Below, piece by piece: positions 37,794 through 45,929 of a stretch of DNA of 64,000 nt. This DNA comes from Nocardia brasiliensis ATCC 700358 (GTDB lineage Bacteria; Actinomycetota; Actinomycetes; Mycobacteriales; Mycobacteriaceae). Positions within the stretch are counted from its first letter, which is position 1. Each line of letters begins with the position of its first letter. Made by a program: the position numbers and the translations under genes. Below the pieces are notes generated by a model that ran no database searches, had not been told where the DNA came from, and saw only the letters and a list, made by a program, of their open reading frames with translations. The stretch is taken from assembly GCF_000250675.2 (NCBI RefSeq), contig NC_018681.1, positions 9,362,001 to 9,426,000 on the forward strand, written 5' to 3'.

Positions 37794-38631
37794 AGGCTCT
37801 GATCAGGGTCGATGACTCGTCACGGTCCAGCGATTGTTCTTGTGCGCGAACGTAAGCGAAGCTGAGATCGCGCACCAGATCCGGGTCGTCGACCGCCCCG
37901 CCGAACACCGCGCTCTCGGCCCAGCCGAAGGTCGGCAACTGCTCGCCCGCGAAGTCGACCAGATGGAAACTGGACCCGCCGAGCACCGCGCCCGCGGTGG
38001 CGGCGAACGGGATCACCCGCACCTCGACGGTGTCGAGCTCATCGATCAGCTCGGCCAGATGGGTCAGCTGCCCGCGCAACACCTCGGGCCCGCCGGTCTG
38101 CTGCAGCAGGGTGCCCTCGCCGATCACGGCGGTGAGCTCCACCGGCTCGACACCGCGCAGTCGTTCCTGTCGGCGCATCCGGATCGAGACCAGCTGCTCC
38201 ACCTGCACCGGACGGATCATCACGTCGGCGCTGATCAGGGCGCGCGCGTAGTCCTCGGTCTGCAACAGGCCCGGCACCACCAGGCTGTCGTAGCTGCGGA
38301 TGCTCTGCGCGCCGAACTCCATGCCGTACAGCCGCTGCAGCTCGGGGCCGATCAGCGCGGACGACCTGGCCCACCACCCGCGCTGCTTGCTCGCGTCGAG
38401 CAGGGCGAGCAGTTCGGCCCGCTCCTCGGCCTCGACCTCGAGCAGTTCGAGCACCGGGCCGATGGTGTTGGTGGTCAGTACCCGCCGGCCCTTTTCCACA
38501 TGCGACCAATTGGCCGGGGTGAAGCCGACCCGTTTGGCGAAACCCGCCGAGTCGAACCCGCGTAGTTCGCGCAGCTCCCGCAGTCGCAACACCAGTTCCC
38601 AGCGGGCAACGGTAGGCGAGACGGGTGCCAT
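37780..38631 (-). CDS. XRE-type regulator with DUF5753 domain (WhiJ-like)
   Basis: 283 residues. An N-terminal helix-turn-helix (LRELRELRGFDSAGFAKRVGFTPANWSHVEKG) is followed by the DUF5753 ligand/partner domain, recognisable by SLVVPGLLQTEDYARALI and RMRRQERL. These regulators occur with DUF397 partners throughout actinomycetes, especially Streptomyces development loci. The ATG at 38631 has no ribosome site but lies 8 bases after a TACGAT box, so it may be leaderless. A palindrome at 38671-38685 lies just upstream. Confidence 0.9.
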   Translation of the reverse strand: MAPVSPTVARWELVLRLRELRELRGFDSAGFAKRVGFTPANWSHVEKGRRVLTTNTIGPVLELLEVEAEERAELLALLDASKQRGWWARSSALIGPELQRLYGMEFGAQSIRSYDSLVVPGLLQTEDYARALISADVMIRPVQVEQLVSIRMRRQERLRGVEPVELTAVIGEGTLLQQTGGPEVLRGQLTHLAELIDELDTVEVRVIPFAATAGAVLGGSSFHLVDFAGEQLPTFGWAESAVFGGAVDDPDLVRDLSFAYVRAQEQSLDRDESSTLIRAYAGV

Positions 38632-38670
38632 GACAGGCGATCGTACGCGCGGGCGCAGCACCGGCGTGTG

Positions 38671-38703
38671 ACTATTGTCAATAGTGACGCACCGCACTAT
38701 GGT
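38671..38703. promoter_or_regulatory. Divergent promoter with palindromic operator
   Basis: ACTATTG-T-CAATAGT (38671-38685) is a 15-bp palindrome. Within it, TTGTCA (38675-38680) followed after 17 bases by TATGGT (38698-38703) forms a good plus-strand promoter. The palindrome thus covers the -35 box of the rightward gene and lies about 40 bases upstream of the leftward regulator. Confidence 0.6.
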
Positions 38704-38766
38704 CGGGTCTCAGCGGTCGATTCACTCCCACTTCACACGATCCACCCGCATCGAGGCAGGTTCGTC

Positions 38767-39270
38767 ATGAGTTTGTCCCGCACCGAATCCGACGGTCATC
38801 CGGGCGTCCCGGACTACACCGCGATCCAGGATGCGCTCGCCCGCTGCCGCAGCTACCGCAAGGACCACGGCCTCTACGGAATCGTCGACCCGGCGCTGGG
38901 CCGCATCATGCTCGAGGTCGGCGCGGTCGGCGCGGTGGTCATGCCCGCCGCGCTCGGTCAACGGGTACGGACGCGGCTCACCGAGACGTCGGCCGAGGCG
39001 CGGCCGGGGCCGATCATCGCGCATCCGCGCTCGTCGCGCTGGACCTTCCTGACCGGCCCGACCGACAACTCCTACCTCGACACCACGCTGTTCGCCGACC
39101 TGTTCCGGGTCTGCGCGTCCGTCGCGCTGCCGGGCAGCCACGTCGTGCTGCCCTCGCCCACCGACGAACACACCGGCTACCGCAACTGGATCGCGCCGCC
39201 CGAGCACGACTTTCGCCGCGAGATGGGCGAGGTGCTGGCCGCTACCCGGGCGTGCGCGAGCGGCGCCTAG
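38767..39270 (+). CDS. Protein resembling the N-terminal domain of bifunctional DNA primase/polymerases
   Basis: 167 residues. The sequence HGLYGIVDPALGRIMLEVGA ... VVMPAALGQRVRTRLTE ... GPIIAHPRSSRWTFLTGP ... HVVLPSPTDEHTGYRNWIAPP has the order and spacing of the small prim-pol N-terminal-like proteins found near XRE/DUF397 genes in actinomycetes. I do not see a complete set of catalytic acidic residues, so replication activity is doubtful. AGGCAGG precedes the ATG. Its stop overlaps the convergent gene's stop by four bases. The promoter and operator are shared with the XRE gene. Confidence 0.5.
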   Translation: MSLSRTESDGHPGVPDYTAIQDALARCRSYRKDHGLYGIVDPALGRIMLEVGAVGAVVMPAALGQRVRTRLTETSAEARPGPIIAHPRSSRWTFLTGPTDNSYLDTTLFADLFRVCASVALPGSHVVLPSPTDEHTGYRNWIAPPEHDFRREMGEVLAATRACASGA

Positions 39271-39752
39271 CGCGGTGTGGGCGCGGGCGGCGGGGTCAGC
39301 GTGATGCTGAACCGGTCCTCGAGATTCTGGTTCCAGTCCCGCTCACACTGGTCGAGCTTGGCCTGGTCGTTGCCCGCCTTGCTGACGCAGTCGATGAAGT
39401 CCTTGCCGCCGGAGTCGACGAAGAAGCTGTAGCCGACGACGGCGAGCACGCCCGCGATGATCATGCCGAAGATGCCGAGCACCAGGCCGCTGATGGCCAT
39501 GCCCGAACCACCCGCGCGGCCCGAGCGGGCCTTGACCGCCGCGATGATGCCGAAGATGAGGGCGAAGACGCCGAACAGGAAGCCGCCGATCACGGTCCAG
39601 CAGGTGAGCAGCGCGAGGATGCCGAGGACCAGCGCGGTGATCGCGAGGCCCTTGCCCTTCGGCGATTCCTGCCAGTACTGCCCGGGTTGCTGCCCCGGCG
39701 GCGGGTATCCGGGAGGTGGGGGATATTGGCCTGGAGGCGGGTATTGCGACAT
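39267..39752 (-). CDS. DUF4190-type membrane protein with Pro/Tyr-rich N-terminus
   Basis: 161 residues. A cytoplasmic PPPGQYPPPPGYPPPGQQ-type N-terminus is followed by two hydrophobic pairs (AITALVLGILALLTCW..., AISGLVLGIFGMIIAGVLAVVGY), the usual DUF4190 arrangement, and a short C-terminal domain with two cysteines. The function of these actinomycete proteins is unknown. GGAGAGGAAA precedes the ATG at ideal distance. Confidence 0.85.
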   Translation of the reverse strand: MSQYPPPGQYPPPPGYPPPGQQPGQYWQESPKGKGLAITALVLGILALLTCWTVIGGFLFGVFALIFGIIAAVKARSGRAGGSGMAISGLVLGIFGMIIAGVLAVVGYSFFVDSGGKDFIDCVSKAGNDQAKLDQCERDWNQNLEDRFSITLTPPPAPTPR

Positions 39753-39881
39753 GGATTTCCTCTCCGGGGTGCGCAGGGATCGCCTACTGATCGCCCACGC
39801 TACGGGCGGATGTTAATAAAGTCGGGCATATCGACCACAGCCGGACGGATGTCGACCCGCGCGCCGCGCACGCCCACGCGC

Positions 39882-40658
39882 CTACTGCGCCCCCAACCGG
39901 GCGTGCATCTCCCACACCAGAATTTCCGAGGGCCGCCGGGCGCGCACGCGCTGACCACCGGTCCGGGTCAGCCGGACCGCGTCGCCCTCGTCCAGGGTGC
40001 CGACGCCCTCCATGTCCACCTCGCCGCGCGCGACGAACACGTGCAGATACGGCGCGTCGGGCAGGTCGATCGTCTGCTCGGGGTCGCCGGACATCCGCGC
40101 CACGTGCAGCGCCGCATGACTGCTGTTGATGGCGATCGCGGTGCGGTCCCGGTAGCGTGGCAGGCCCGCCGCCACCGTCACCAGGCCGCCGCCGGCCAGC
40201 GCGTCATCGATCTCGAGCTGCTGATACCCCGGGGTCAGGCCGGGTTCGTCCGGCACGACCCACATCTGGACGAAATGCACCGGCTCGTCGTGTTCGGCGC
40301 CGTCGAGCCGCCACGAGTCGTTCTTCTCCGAGTGCAGGATGCCGGTGCCCGCGCTCATCCGCTGCGCGAGACCCGGATAGATCACACCGCTGTGCCCGAG
40401 CGAATCCTGGTGCACCAGACTGCCGCCGAGCACCCACGTGACGATCTCCATGTCCCGATGCGGATGGGTGTCGAAACCCTGACCGGGCGAGACCACGTCT
40501 TCGTTGTTGACGAGCAGCAGGCCGTGATGGGTGTTGTCGGGATCGTAGTGTTCCCCGAACGAGAAGGAGTGCTTCGAATCCAACCAGGAAACCCGCGTCT
40601 TCATGCGGTCGCCTGCTCGATGGACGTCGATGTGTGGTGTCGTGAGTGTGGACATCAT
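39882..40658 (-). CDS. Pirin-family protein (YhhW-like)
   Basis: 258 residues, two cupin domains. The metal-binding site of the first cupin is visible as DTHPHRDMEIVTW and GTGILHSEKND (two His, then His and Glu). Bacterial pirins bind iron, and some, such as YhhW, cleave quercetin in vitro; cellular role unclear. The ATG at 40658 follows GAGAGGAGG, which decides the start; a second ATG is next to it. Confidence 0.9.
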   Translation of the reverse strand: MMSTLTTPHIDVHRAGDRMKTRVSWLDSKHSFSFGEHYDPDNTHHGLLLVNNEDVVSPGQGFDTHPHRDMEIVTWVLGGSLVHQDSLGHSGVIYPGLAQRMSAGTGILHSEKNDSWRLDGAEHDEPVHFVQMWVVPDEPGLTPGYQQLEIDDALAGGGLVTVAAGLPRYRDRTAIAINSSHAALHVARMSGDPEQTIDLPDAPYLHVFVARGEVDMEGVGTLDEGDAVRLTRTGGQRVRARRPSEILVWEMHARLGAQ

Positions 40659-40902
40659 GGTCCTCCTCTCGGGCCCGTGCACCGATCACCTTTCAGGGTA
40701 GGAGCACTTCCGTGGCGGTACTCCACATTCCTAGTAAATTGTCCTGCACTCGGCATTTTACGCGAGCGACCAGCGGGTGAACGCCAGGCGAGCAGAACCG
40801 ACCGGTCCGCGCGACCGGCGCCCGGTGCACCCCCGCGGCCTGCCGTTTCCGGGCCGGATTCGTAACATGATGTGCCGCAACGAAACCGGAGGTGACGACG
40901 GG

Positions 40903-41403
40903 ATGCGACCCGAGACGCTCACGAACCTCGAGCGCGGGCTCCGCGAGCAGGCCCGGCGCGACGGCATCGCACATTTCGTCGTCGGGGTCGCGGTGTTCCG
41001 CGACGGCAAACTCCTGGTGGTGCGCCGGGTACCCGACGACTACCACGGCGGCATGTACGAACTACCCGGCGGCGGTGTGGAATCCGGCGAGACCTTCGCC
41101 GAGTGCGTGCACCGGGAACTGTTCGAGGAGACCGGCCTGCGGGCCCGGGTGATCACCGACTTCCTCGGCGGCTTCGACTACGCGACCAGAACGAAGTCCA
41201 AGGTGCGCAAGTACAGCTTCGTGGTCACCACCGAGCCGGGGGAGGTGGCGCTGGCCCCCGGCGAGCACGACGCGTTCGCCTGGATCGACGCCGAGGTGCT
41301 CGCGCACCTGCCGATGGCGCACGACATGCGAGCCGCGGTGAGCGCTCTGGTCAGCGACCAGGCCCTTCGCGCTGATTCGGCGCGGCACGGCCCGACCCAC
41401 TAA
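40903..41403 (+). CDS. Nudix hydrolase
   Basis: 166 residues. The Nudix box is GGGVESGETFAECVHRELFEETGL, with all conserved Gly, Glu and Arg residues. It hydrolyses a nucleoside diphosphate linked to an unknown group. GGAGGTGA stands upstream of the ATG at 40903, which I prefer to the earlier ATG at 40867. The TAA stop overlaps the -10 box of the MFS gene. Confidence 0.88.
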   Translation: MRPETLTNLERGLREQARRDGIAHFVVGVAVFRDGKLLVVRRVPDDYHGGMYELPGGGVESGETFAECVHRELFEETGLRARVITDFLGGFDYATRTKSKVRKYSFVVTTEPGEVALAPGEHDAFAWIDAEVLAHLPMAHDMRAAVSALVSDQALRADSARHGPTH

Positions 41404-41406
41404 CCT
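41401..41406 (+). promoter_or_regulatory. -10 box predicting a leaderless MFS transcript
   Basis: TAACCT overlaps the stop of the Nudix gene and is followed by six bases and the GTG at 41413. There is no ribosome site. Confidence 0.4.
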
Positions 41407-41412
41407 CGCGGC

Positions 41413-42774
41413 GTGCCCACTGGTCGCTCCGAGAGCTCCACACCCGCGCCCGAGCGGCCGCTCCCGCTGCGGGACGCGCTGCGCGAGAGCCCGGGCGTGC
41501 TGCGGCTGGCGGTGGTGCGCTTCGCCGGGCAGTTCGGCGAGGGCATGTTCCAGGCGGCGCTGTCCGGCGCGATCCTGTTCAATCCCGAACGCCAGACCGA
41601 CCCGTTGGCCATCGCGGCCGGTTTCACGGTGCTGCTGCTGCCTTATTCGTTGATCGGACCGTACGCGGGCGCGCTGCTCGATCGCTGGGATCGGCGAGCC
41701 GTGCTGCTGGTCGCGAACGTGCTGCGCGCGGTGTTGATCGGGGTGGTGTGCGCGGGGCTGCTCGCCGGCATCGGGGAGACGCCGCTGCTGTTGCTGGCCT
41801 TGGCCGTGGTGGGGATCAGCCGGTTCGTGCAGTCGGGCGTGTCGGCGGCGTTGCCGCGGGTGCTCGCGCAGGAATGGCTGGTGCCGATGAATTCGGTGCT
41901 CGCCACGGTGGCGTCGGGGTGCGCGGCGCTCGGCGCGGCCACCTCGGTCGCGGTGATCGGGCTGATCGGGGCGGGCGATTTCGGGTCGGCGGTCGCGGTG
42001 GCGATCAGCGGGATCGGATCGGTGCTCAGCGCGCTGCTGGCGGCCGGGTTCGCGCCGCGGGTGCTCGGACCGGAACCCAGCGTGGCGGCGAAGCACGACA
42101 GTGCGGTGCACGCCATCCTCACCGGCTTACGCACGGGCGCGTCGGCGGTGTGGGAGTCGAAGCAGGTCACGACGGCGATGCTGGGCATCGGCACGCATCG
42201 GATCGTGTTCGGCACCAACACCTTGATCATGGTGCTGGTGCTGCGGCAGACGCCCGCCGCGGGCTCGGGTCTGAGCAACGGCCTGCTCGGTTTCGGCGTG
42301 GCCATCGCCGCGACGGCGGCGGGAATGCTGGCCGCCGCGGTGGTCGCGCCGCTGCTGATTCCGCGACTCGGGCGGCCGCGCACGGTCGTGCTGGGGCTGA
42401 TCTGCGCGACCGTGGTGCAGCTGACGCTGGTCACGCCGATCGCCATCGCCGAGGCCGGGACGGCGGCCCAGCATGCGCATCGGCTGCTGCTGGTCGGTGC
42501 GTTCCTGTTCGGCCTGGCCGGGCAGACGATCAAACTGGCCGGCGACGCGACGATGCAGATAGATATCGACGATGCGCGGCGCGGTCAGGTGTTCGCGTTG
42601 CAGGACACCGTATTCAATATCGCGTTCATTGTCGCAATCGCCGCGGCGGCCGCGGTTATTCCGGATGACGGACGCTCACTGCCGGTGATTGTGGCCGGCG
42701 CCGGAATCTATTGCGCGGGTATTGTCGCGATCTTGGTGAATACCCGGCGACGGACCGAGCCGAAGTTCGGCTGA
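41413..42774 (+). CDS. MFS transporter
   Basis: 453 residues with 12 membrane segments. The loop GPYAGALLDRWDRRAVLLVANVLRA resembles motif A, and the arrangement is that of the MFS group related to macrolide/multidrug exporters (Mef-like). Substrate unknown. The GTG at 41413 lies nine bases after the Nudix stop. Co-transcription with the Nudix gene is possible, but the -10-like box suggests its own promoter. Confidence 0.8.
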   Translation: MPTGRSESSTPAPERPLPLRDALRESPGVLRLAVVRFAGQFGEGMFQAALSGAILFNPERQTDPLAIAAGFTVLLLPYSLIGPYAGALLDRWDRRAVLLVANVLRAVLIGVVCAGLLAGIGETPLLLLALAVVGISRFVQSGVSAALPRVLAQEWLVPMNSVLATVASGCAALGAATSVAVIGLIGAGDFGSAVAVAISGIGSVLSALLAAGFAPRVLGPEPSVAAKHDSAVHAILTGLRTGASAVWESKQVTTAMLGIGTHRIVFGTNTLIMVLVLRQTPAAGSGLSNGLLGFGVAIAATAAGMLAAAVVAPLLIPRLGRPRTVVLGLICATVVQLTLVTPIAIAEAGTAAQHAHRLLLVGAFLFGLAGQTIKLAGDATMQIDIDDARRGQVFALQDTVFNIAFIVAIAAAAAVIPDDGRSLPVIVAGAGIYCAGIVAILVNTRRRTEPKFG

Positions 42775-42820
42775 CCCGCTCAACAGGAAATTACCGAAAC
42801 AGCGCGGAATTCCTGACGTT

Positions 42821-43399
42821 TCAAGCAATGGTGGGTGCTCGGCCGGGATCACCTCCGGTGCGATTCGTCCACTGGGTCAGATAGTCGGGCAGGTCCGTGT
42901 GATCGGTATGCGGCAGGTTGTCCGGGGCGGTACCCGGCGGTTTCACCTCGGTGTGGATGGCGGGCGGATGAAAGGTGGCCGGGCGCATCGTCTCGAAGGG
43001 CGGCTCCACGGCACAGGGGACGACGGCCGAATCCTGCTGGGCGACATTCGGGTCCGGTGCCTGCGGCCCTTCGGCCCCGAACCCGTCGGTGCGGTGGATC
43101 CAGTTGAGCGGCTCGTCGACCGCGTCGGCCGTGGTGCCGGTGACGTGGTGGTTCCAGGTGCCCAGGCCGGTGGGATCGGTATAGAAGTGGTCGAGCACCC
43201 CGTCGTCGTTCAGGTCCAGGGCCGCCACATCGGCGATACCGAGACCGGCGCTGTCCCACAGGGCATCGTCGGTCAGACCGTCGCCGTCGAAGTCGAGTTG
43301 TACTGCGTCACCGGGACTCGCCAATGACAGATCTGCCGCGCTGGTCCAGACGTGCGGGGGGCCGACGCCGGTACCGAAGACGTACTCGATCTCGTCCAT
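42821..43399 (-). CDS. Protein with calcium-loop (EF-hand-like) repeats, possibly DUF6802
   Basis: 192 residues, no signal peptide. Two DxDxDG loops are visible, DFDGDGLTDD and DLNDDGVLDHF, each followed by a short hydrophobic strand and an aspartate, like the FG-GAP/dockerin calcium loops. An Pro-rich C-terminus follows. Similar proteins occur in Mycobacterium and Nocardia; I recall the name DUF6802 but cannot confirm it. Calcium binding is inferred. It is divergent from the small ORF at 43560. Confidence 0.65.
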   Translation of the reverse strand: MDEIEYVFGTGVGPPHVWTSAADLSLASPGDAVQLDFDGDGLTDDALWDSAGLGIADVAALDLNDDGVLDHFYTDPTGLGTWNHHVTGTTADAVDEPLNWIHRTDGFGAEGPQAPDPNVAQQDSAVVPCAVEPPFETMRPATFHPPAIHTEVKPPGTAPDNLPHTDHTDLPDYLTQWTNRTGGDPGRAPTIA

Positions 43400-43559
43400 A
43401 TTTGGTTGGACGCAGCCGACCGGCCATCGGTTCCGTTAATTCGCCACAAATAATTTCGATGACGAGGTCCGGCATTGCGGCGCGCCGGTCCGGTACGTTG
43501 ATCTCGCTTCGCCCCGATTCGGCAGTGTGTCAACGAGTTCGAGAGGGAGTCAACGCGAC

Positions 43560-43655
43560 ATGGCTTTTCCGGCGATGATCTTCGCTGCGGTGCAGCACCT
43601 ACTATTCGGTGGGTGGGGCACCATGTTGTACCCGCTCACCGAGATCTCCGACTAG
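43560..43655 (+). CDS. Small hydrophobic ORF (31 residues) upstream of the DUF4185 gene
   Basis: ATG at 43560, TAG at 43653-43655. GAGAGGGAG lies 10 bases before the ATG, a better ribosome site than the downstream gene has. The peptide begins MAFPAMIFAAVQHLLFGGW and is hydrophobic enough to insert in the membrane. Codon third positions are mostly G or C. The stop lies 15 bases before the DUF4185 gene, so it could be a leader peptide that couples translation. No homologue is known to me. Confidence 0.4.
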   Translation: MAFPAMIFAAVQHLLFGGWGTMLYPLTEISD

Positions 43656-43670
43656 CTCGCGCCCGACGCG

Positions 43671-45212
43671 ATGCGCCGGCTCGGCCGCAAAACCCCTTGT
43701 GTACCGGCACTGTTCGGTGTGTTGCTCAGCGGCGTGCTGACCGTGCCCGCGCAGGCGGGGCCGCTGCCGTGGGCGCCGTCGCCGGTGAACAGTTGCGGCG
43801 AAGCAGGATTCGATCCGCGCCTGCGCGACCCCGATCCGGCACTGCCTCCGCCACCGCCCGTCACCCTGCCCGAGCAGATCGATATCCCGATCCCGATACC
43901 GCGGTTCGTGCCGGTACCGGTGCCCGGTCCGCCACAGCGCGACGTCCGGATCGATCCGCCGCCGCTCGCGCCGGACCCGTGCCACACGCCCTGCCCGGAC
44001 GTCCGTGACATCGCAGCGGAGCCTGAGCCCGTCGCACCCCCGGCGCCACCGGGATCGGGTGCGCCGATCCCGTTGCCGCGCATCGTGATCAGGCCGGAGA
44101 TCGAGCCGATTCCGGTCCCGGTACCCGAGGGCCCGGCGCCGGAACCGATACCCGCGCCACCACCACCGGTGACGTATCCGGCGGAATCGGGCCCGCTCGC
44201 GCCCCCGGTGGACGCGCCCAAGGTGCGCGCGGTTGAGCTGGCCGGGCAGGTCACCGGGCACGGCTCGCCGAATCGCACCGACGTGCGCTGGCAGGTGGAC
44301 GGCACCGACCTCGGCGTGCTGTGGGAGACCAGACCCGGCGAGGTCGCCGTGGCGTTCGGCGACACCTTCGGCAAGGGCTGGGTGACCGGCGGCGCGGGCC
44401 GTGAGGATCAGGACTGGCGCAGCAACGTGCTCGGCTACAGCACCGATCGCGACCTGTCCGACGGGCTCTCGCTGGACCGCATGGTGCAGGACAGCAGGTG
44501 TCACGCCGCCGAGATCCTGAGCAGCCGCAAGATCAAGAACTGGGAAACCACGACCATCCCGACCTCCGGCTTCGCGCTGGGCGAGCGGCAGTACCTCAGC
44601 TACATGTCGGTGAATCGGTGGAGCCGGATTCCCGGCCTGTGGCGCAACAACTACGGCGGGCTGGCCTACTCCGACGACCACGGCCGCACCTGGACCAAGG
44701 ATCCGCACGCGAAGTGGGACAACGTCTTCGGCGCCGGACGCTTCCAGGTCGCGGCGATGGTGCCGCACGGCGACCACGTCTACATGTTCGGCACGCCCAA
44801 CGGACGACTCGGCGTGATCGGATTGGCCCGGGTGCCGAAGCGGGACGTGCTCAACACCTCGGCCTATCAGTACTGGGTGAACGGCAGTTGGGAATCGGCG
44901 GCCGAGAACCAGGCCACCCCGCTGGTCGCCGGTCTGGCCGGCGAGGTGTCGGTCCGGTTCGACCCGGGCACCGAGCAGTGGCAGATGGTGTACCTCGACC
45001 TCGCCCGCGGGGCGATCGTGCTGCGCAATGCCGCCCAGCCGCAAGGACAGTGGACCGAGGCGGTGCCGTTGCTGTCCACCGCCGACTACCCGACGTCCTA
45101 CGGCGGCTTCCTGCATCCGTGGTCGACCGGCCGGGACCTGTACTTCACCATTTCGGCCTGGCAGACCTACAACGTGTATCTGATGCACGCGCAATTGGAT
45201 TCGCCGCGCTGA
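43671..45212 (+). CDS. Secreted DUF4185 protein, putative GH183-type endo-D-arabinanase
   Basis: 513 residues. A signal peptide (1-29, cleavage near AQA) leads to a Pro-rich spacer of about 160 residues with repeats such as IPIPIPRFVPVPVPGPP, then the DUF4185 beta-propeller (about 190-513): VAVAFGDTFGKGWV, YSTDRDLSDGLSLDRM, GGLAYSDDHGRTWTKD, GEVSVRFDPGTEQWQMVYLD. DUF4185 proteins include the GH183 endo-D-arabinofurananases that cut mycobacterial arabinogalactan. This fits an organism with an arabinogalactan wall. No ribosome site is seen before the ATG. Confidence 0.8.
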   Translation: MRRLGRKTPCVPALFGVLLSGVLTVPAQAGPLPWAPSPVNSCGEAGFDPRLRDPDPALPPPPPVTLPEQIDIPIPIPRFVPVPVPGPPQRDVRIDPPPLAPDPCHTPCPDVRDIAAEPEPVAPPAPPGSGAPIPLPRIVIRPEIEPIPVPVPEGPAPEPIPAPPPPVTYPAESGPLAPPVDAPKVRAVELAGQVTGHGSPNRTDVRWQVDGTDLGVLWETRPGEVAVAFGDTFGKGWVTGGAGREDQDWRSNVLGYSTDRDLSDGLSLDRMVQDSRCHAAEILSSRKIKNWETTTIPTSGFALGERQYLSYMSVNRWSRIPGLWRNNYGGLAYSDDHGRTWTKDPHAKWDNVFGAGRFQVAAMVPHGDHVYMFGTPNGRLGVIGLARVPKRDVLNTSAYQYWVNGSWESAAENQATPLVAGLAGEVSVRFDPGTEQWQMVYLDLARGAIVLRNAAQPQGQWTEAVPLLSTADYPTSYGGFLHPWSTGRDLYFTISAWQTYNVYLMHAQLDSPR

Positions 45213-45220
45213 CGGTGCGC

Positions 45221-45925
45221 TCAGCCGTCGACGTCGACGAAACGAACGCGATCGCCCACCCGGATCAGCGCGGGCGGCTCCCGGTCCAGATCCCACATCC
45301 GCAGCTCCGTCGTGCCGATCAGCTGCCAGCCGCCGGGCGTGCTGCGCGGATACACCGCCGAGTAGCCGCCGGCCAGTGCGACCGCACCGGCGGGGATGGT
45401 GGTGCGAGCCCGCGCCCGGCGGGGCACGCTCAACCGTGCGTCGTCGGACGCCAAATAGCCGAAGCCCGGCGCGAATCCGATGAACGCGCACTGCCAGATC
45501 GTGCCGGTGTGCGCCGCGACGACCTCCGCCTCGGTCAGCCGCAGCAACCGTGCGACCTCGGCGAGGTCGGCGCCGTCATAGCGCACCGGCACGACGAGCG
45601 GTTCGTCGGGAGAACTGTTGTGCGCCAGTGTTCCACGGGAAACATCCCTCGAATCCTGGCCTGGCCCAGGCTGTTGCAGTGCGGACAGCAGCGAATCGAG
45701 CGCGTGCCGCACGGCTGCCGCGTGCGCCGGTGAAAGCAGCGTCACCAGCACGGTTTCCGCCGCGGGCAGCACGTCCTGCACGCCCGCGAGCGGGTGGTGG
45801 CGCAGTGCCTCGACGAGTTCGACCACCTCGGTGCGATGCGACAGCAGCACCAGCAGCGCTCGATCACCCGCCGCGCGGATCCGCGGATCCGCAGCCACCG
45901 GGTCGGTTGCCGACGTGCGATTCAT
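45221..45925 (-). CDS. pxpB: 5-oxoprolinase subunit PxpB (KipI-like)
   Basis: 234 residues. The C-terminal half carries the PxpB/allophanate-hydrolase-subunit-1 pattern: CAFIGFAPGFGYLAS, TIPAGAVALAGGYSAVYPRSTPGGWQLIG. The N-terminal half (GDRALLVLLS) is also typical. With PxpA and PxpC it makes the ATP-dependent 5-oxoprolinase that recycles pyroglutamate to glutamate. ATG at 45925, four bases after pxpA. No pxpC follows. Confidence 0.9.
   Translation of the reverse strand: MNRTSATDPVAADPRIRAAGDRALLVLLSHRTEVVELVEALRHHPLAGVQDVLPAAETVLVTLLSPAHAAAVRHALDSLLSALQQPGPGQDSRDVSRGTLAHNSSPDEPLVVPVRYDGADLAEVARLLRLTEAEVVAAHTGTIWQCAFIGFAPGFGYLASDDARLSVPRRARARTTIPAGAVALAGGYSAVYPRSTPGGWQLIGTTELRMWDLDREPPALIRVGDRVRFVDVDG
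45629..45644. promoter_or_regulatory. parS-like sequence inside pxpB
   Basis: TGTTCCACGGGAAACA differs from the actinomycete parS palindrome TGTTTCACGTGGAACA (read on the other strand) at one position. It lies about 18 kb from parB. ParB binding is predicted only. Confidence 0.5.
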
Positions 45926-45929
45926 CCGC

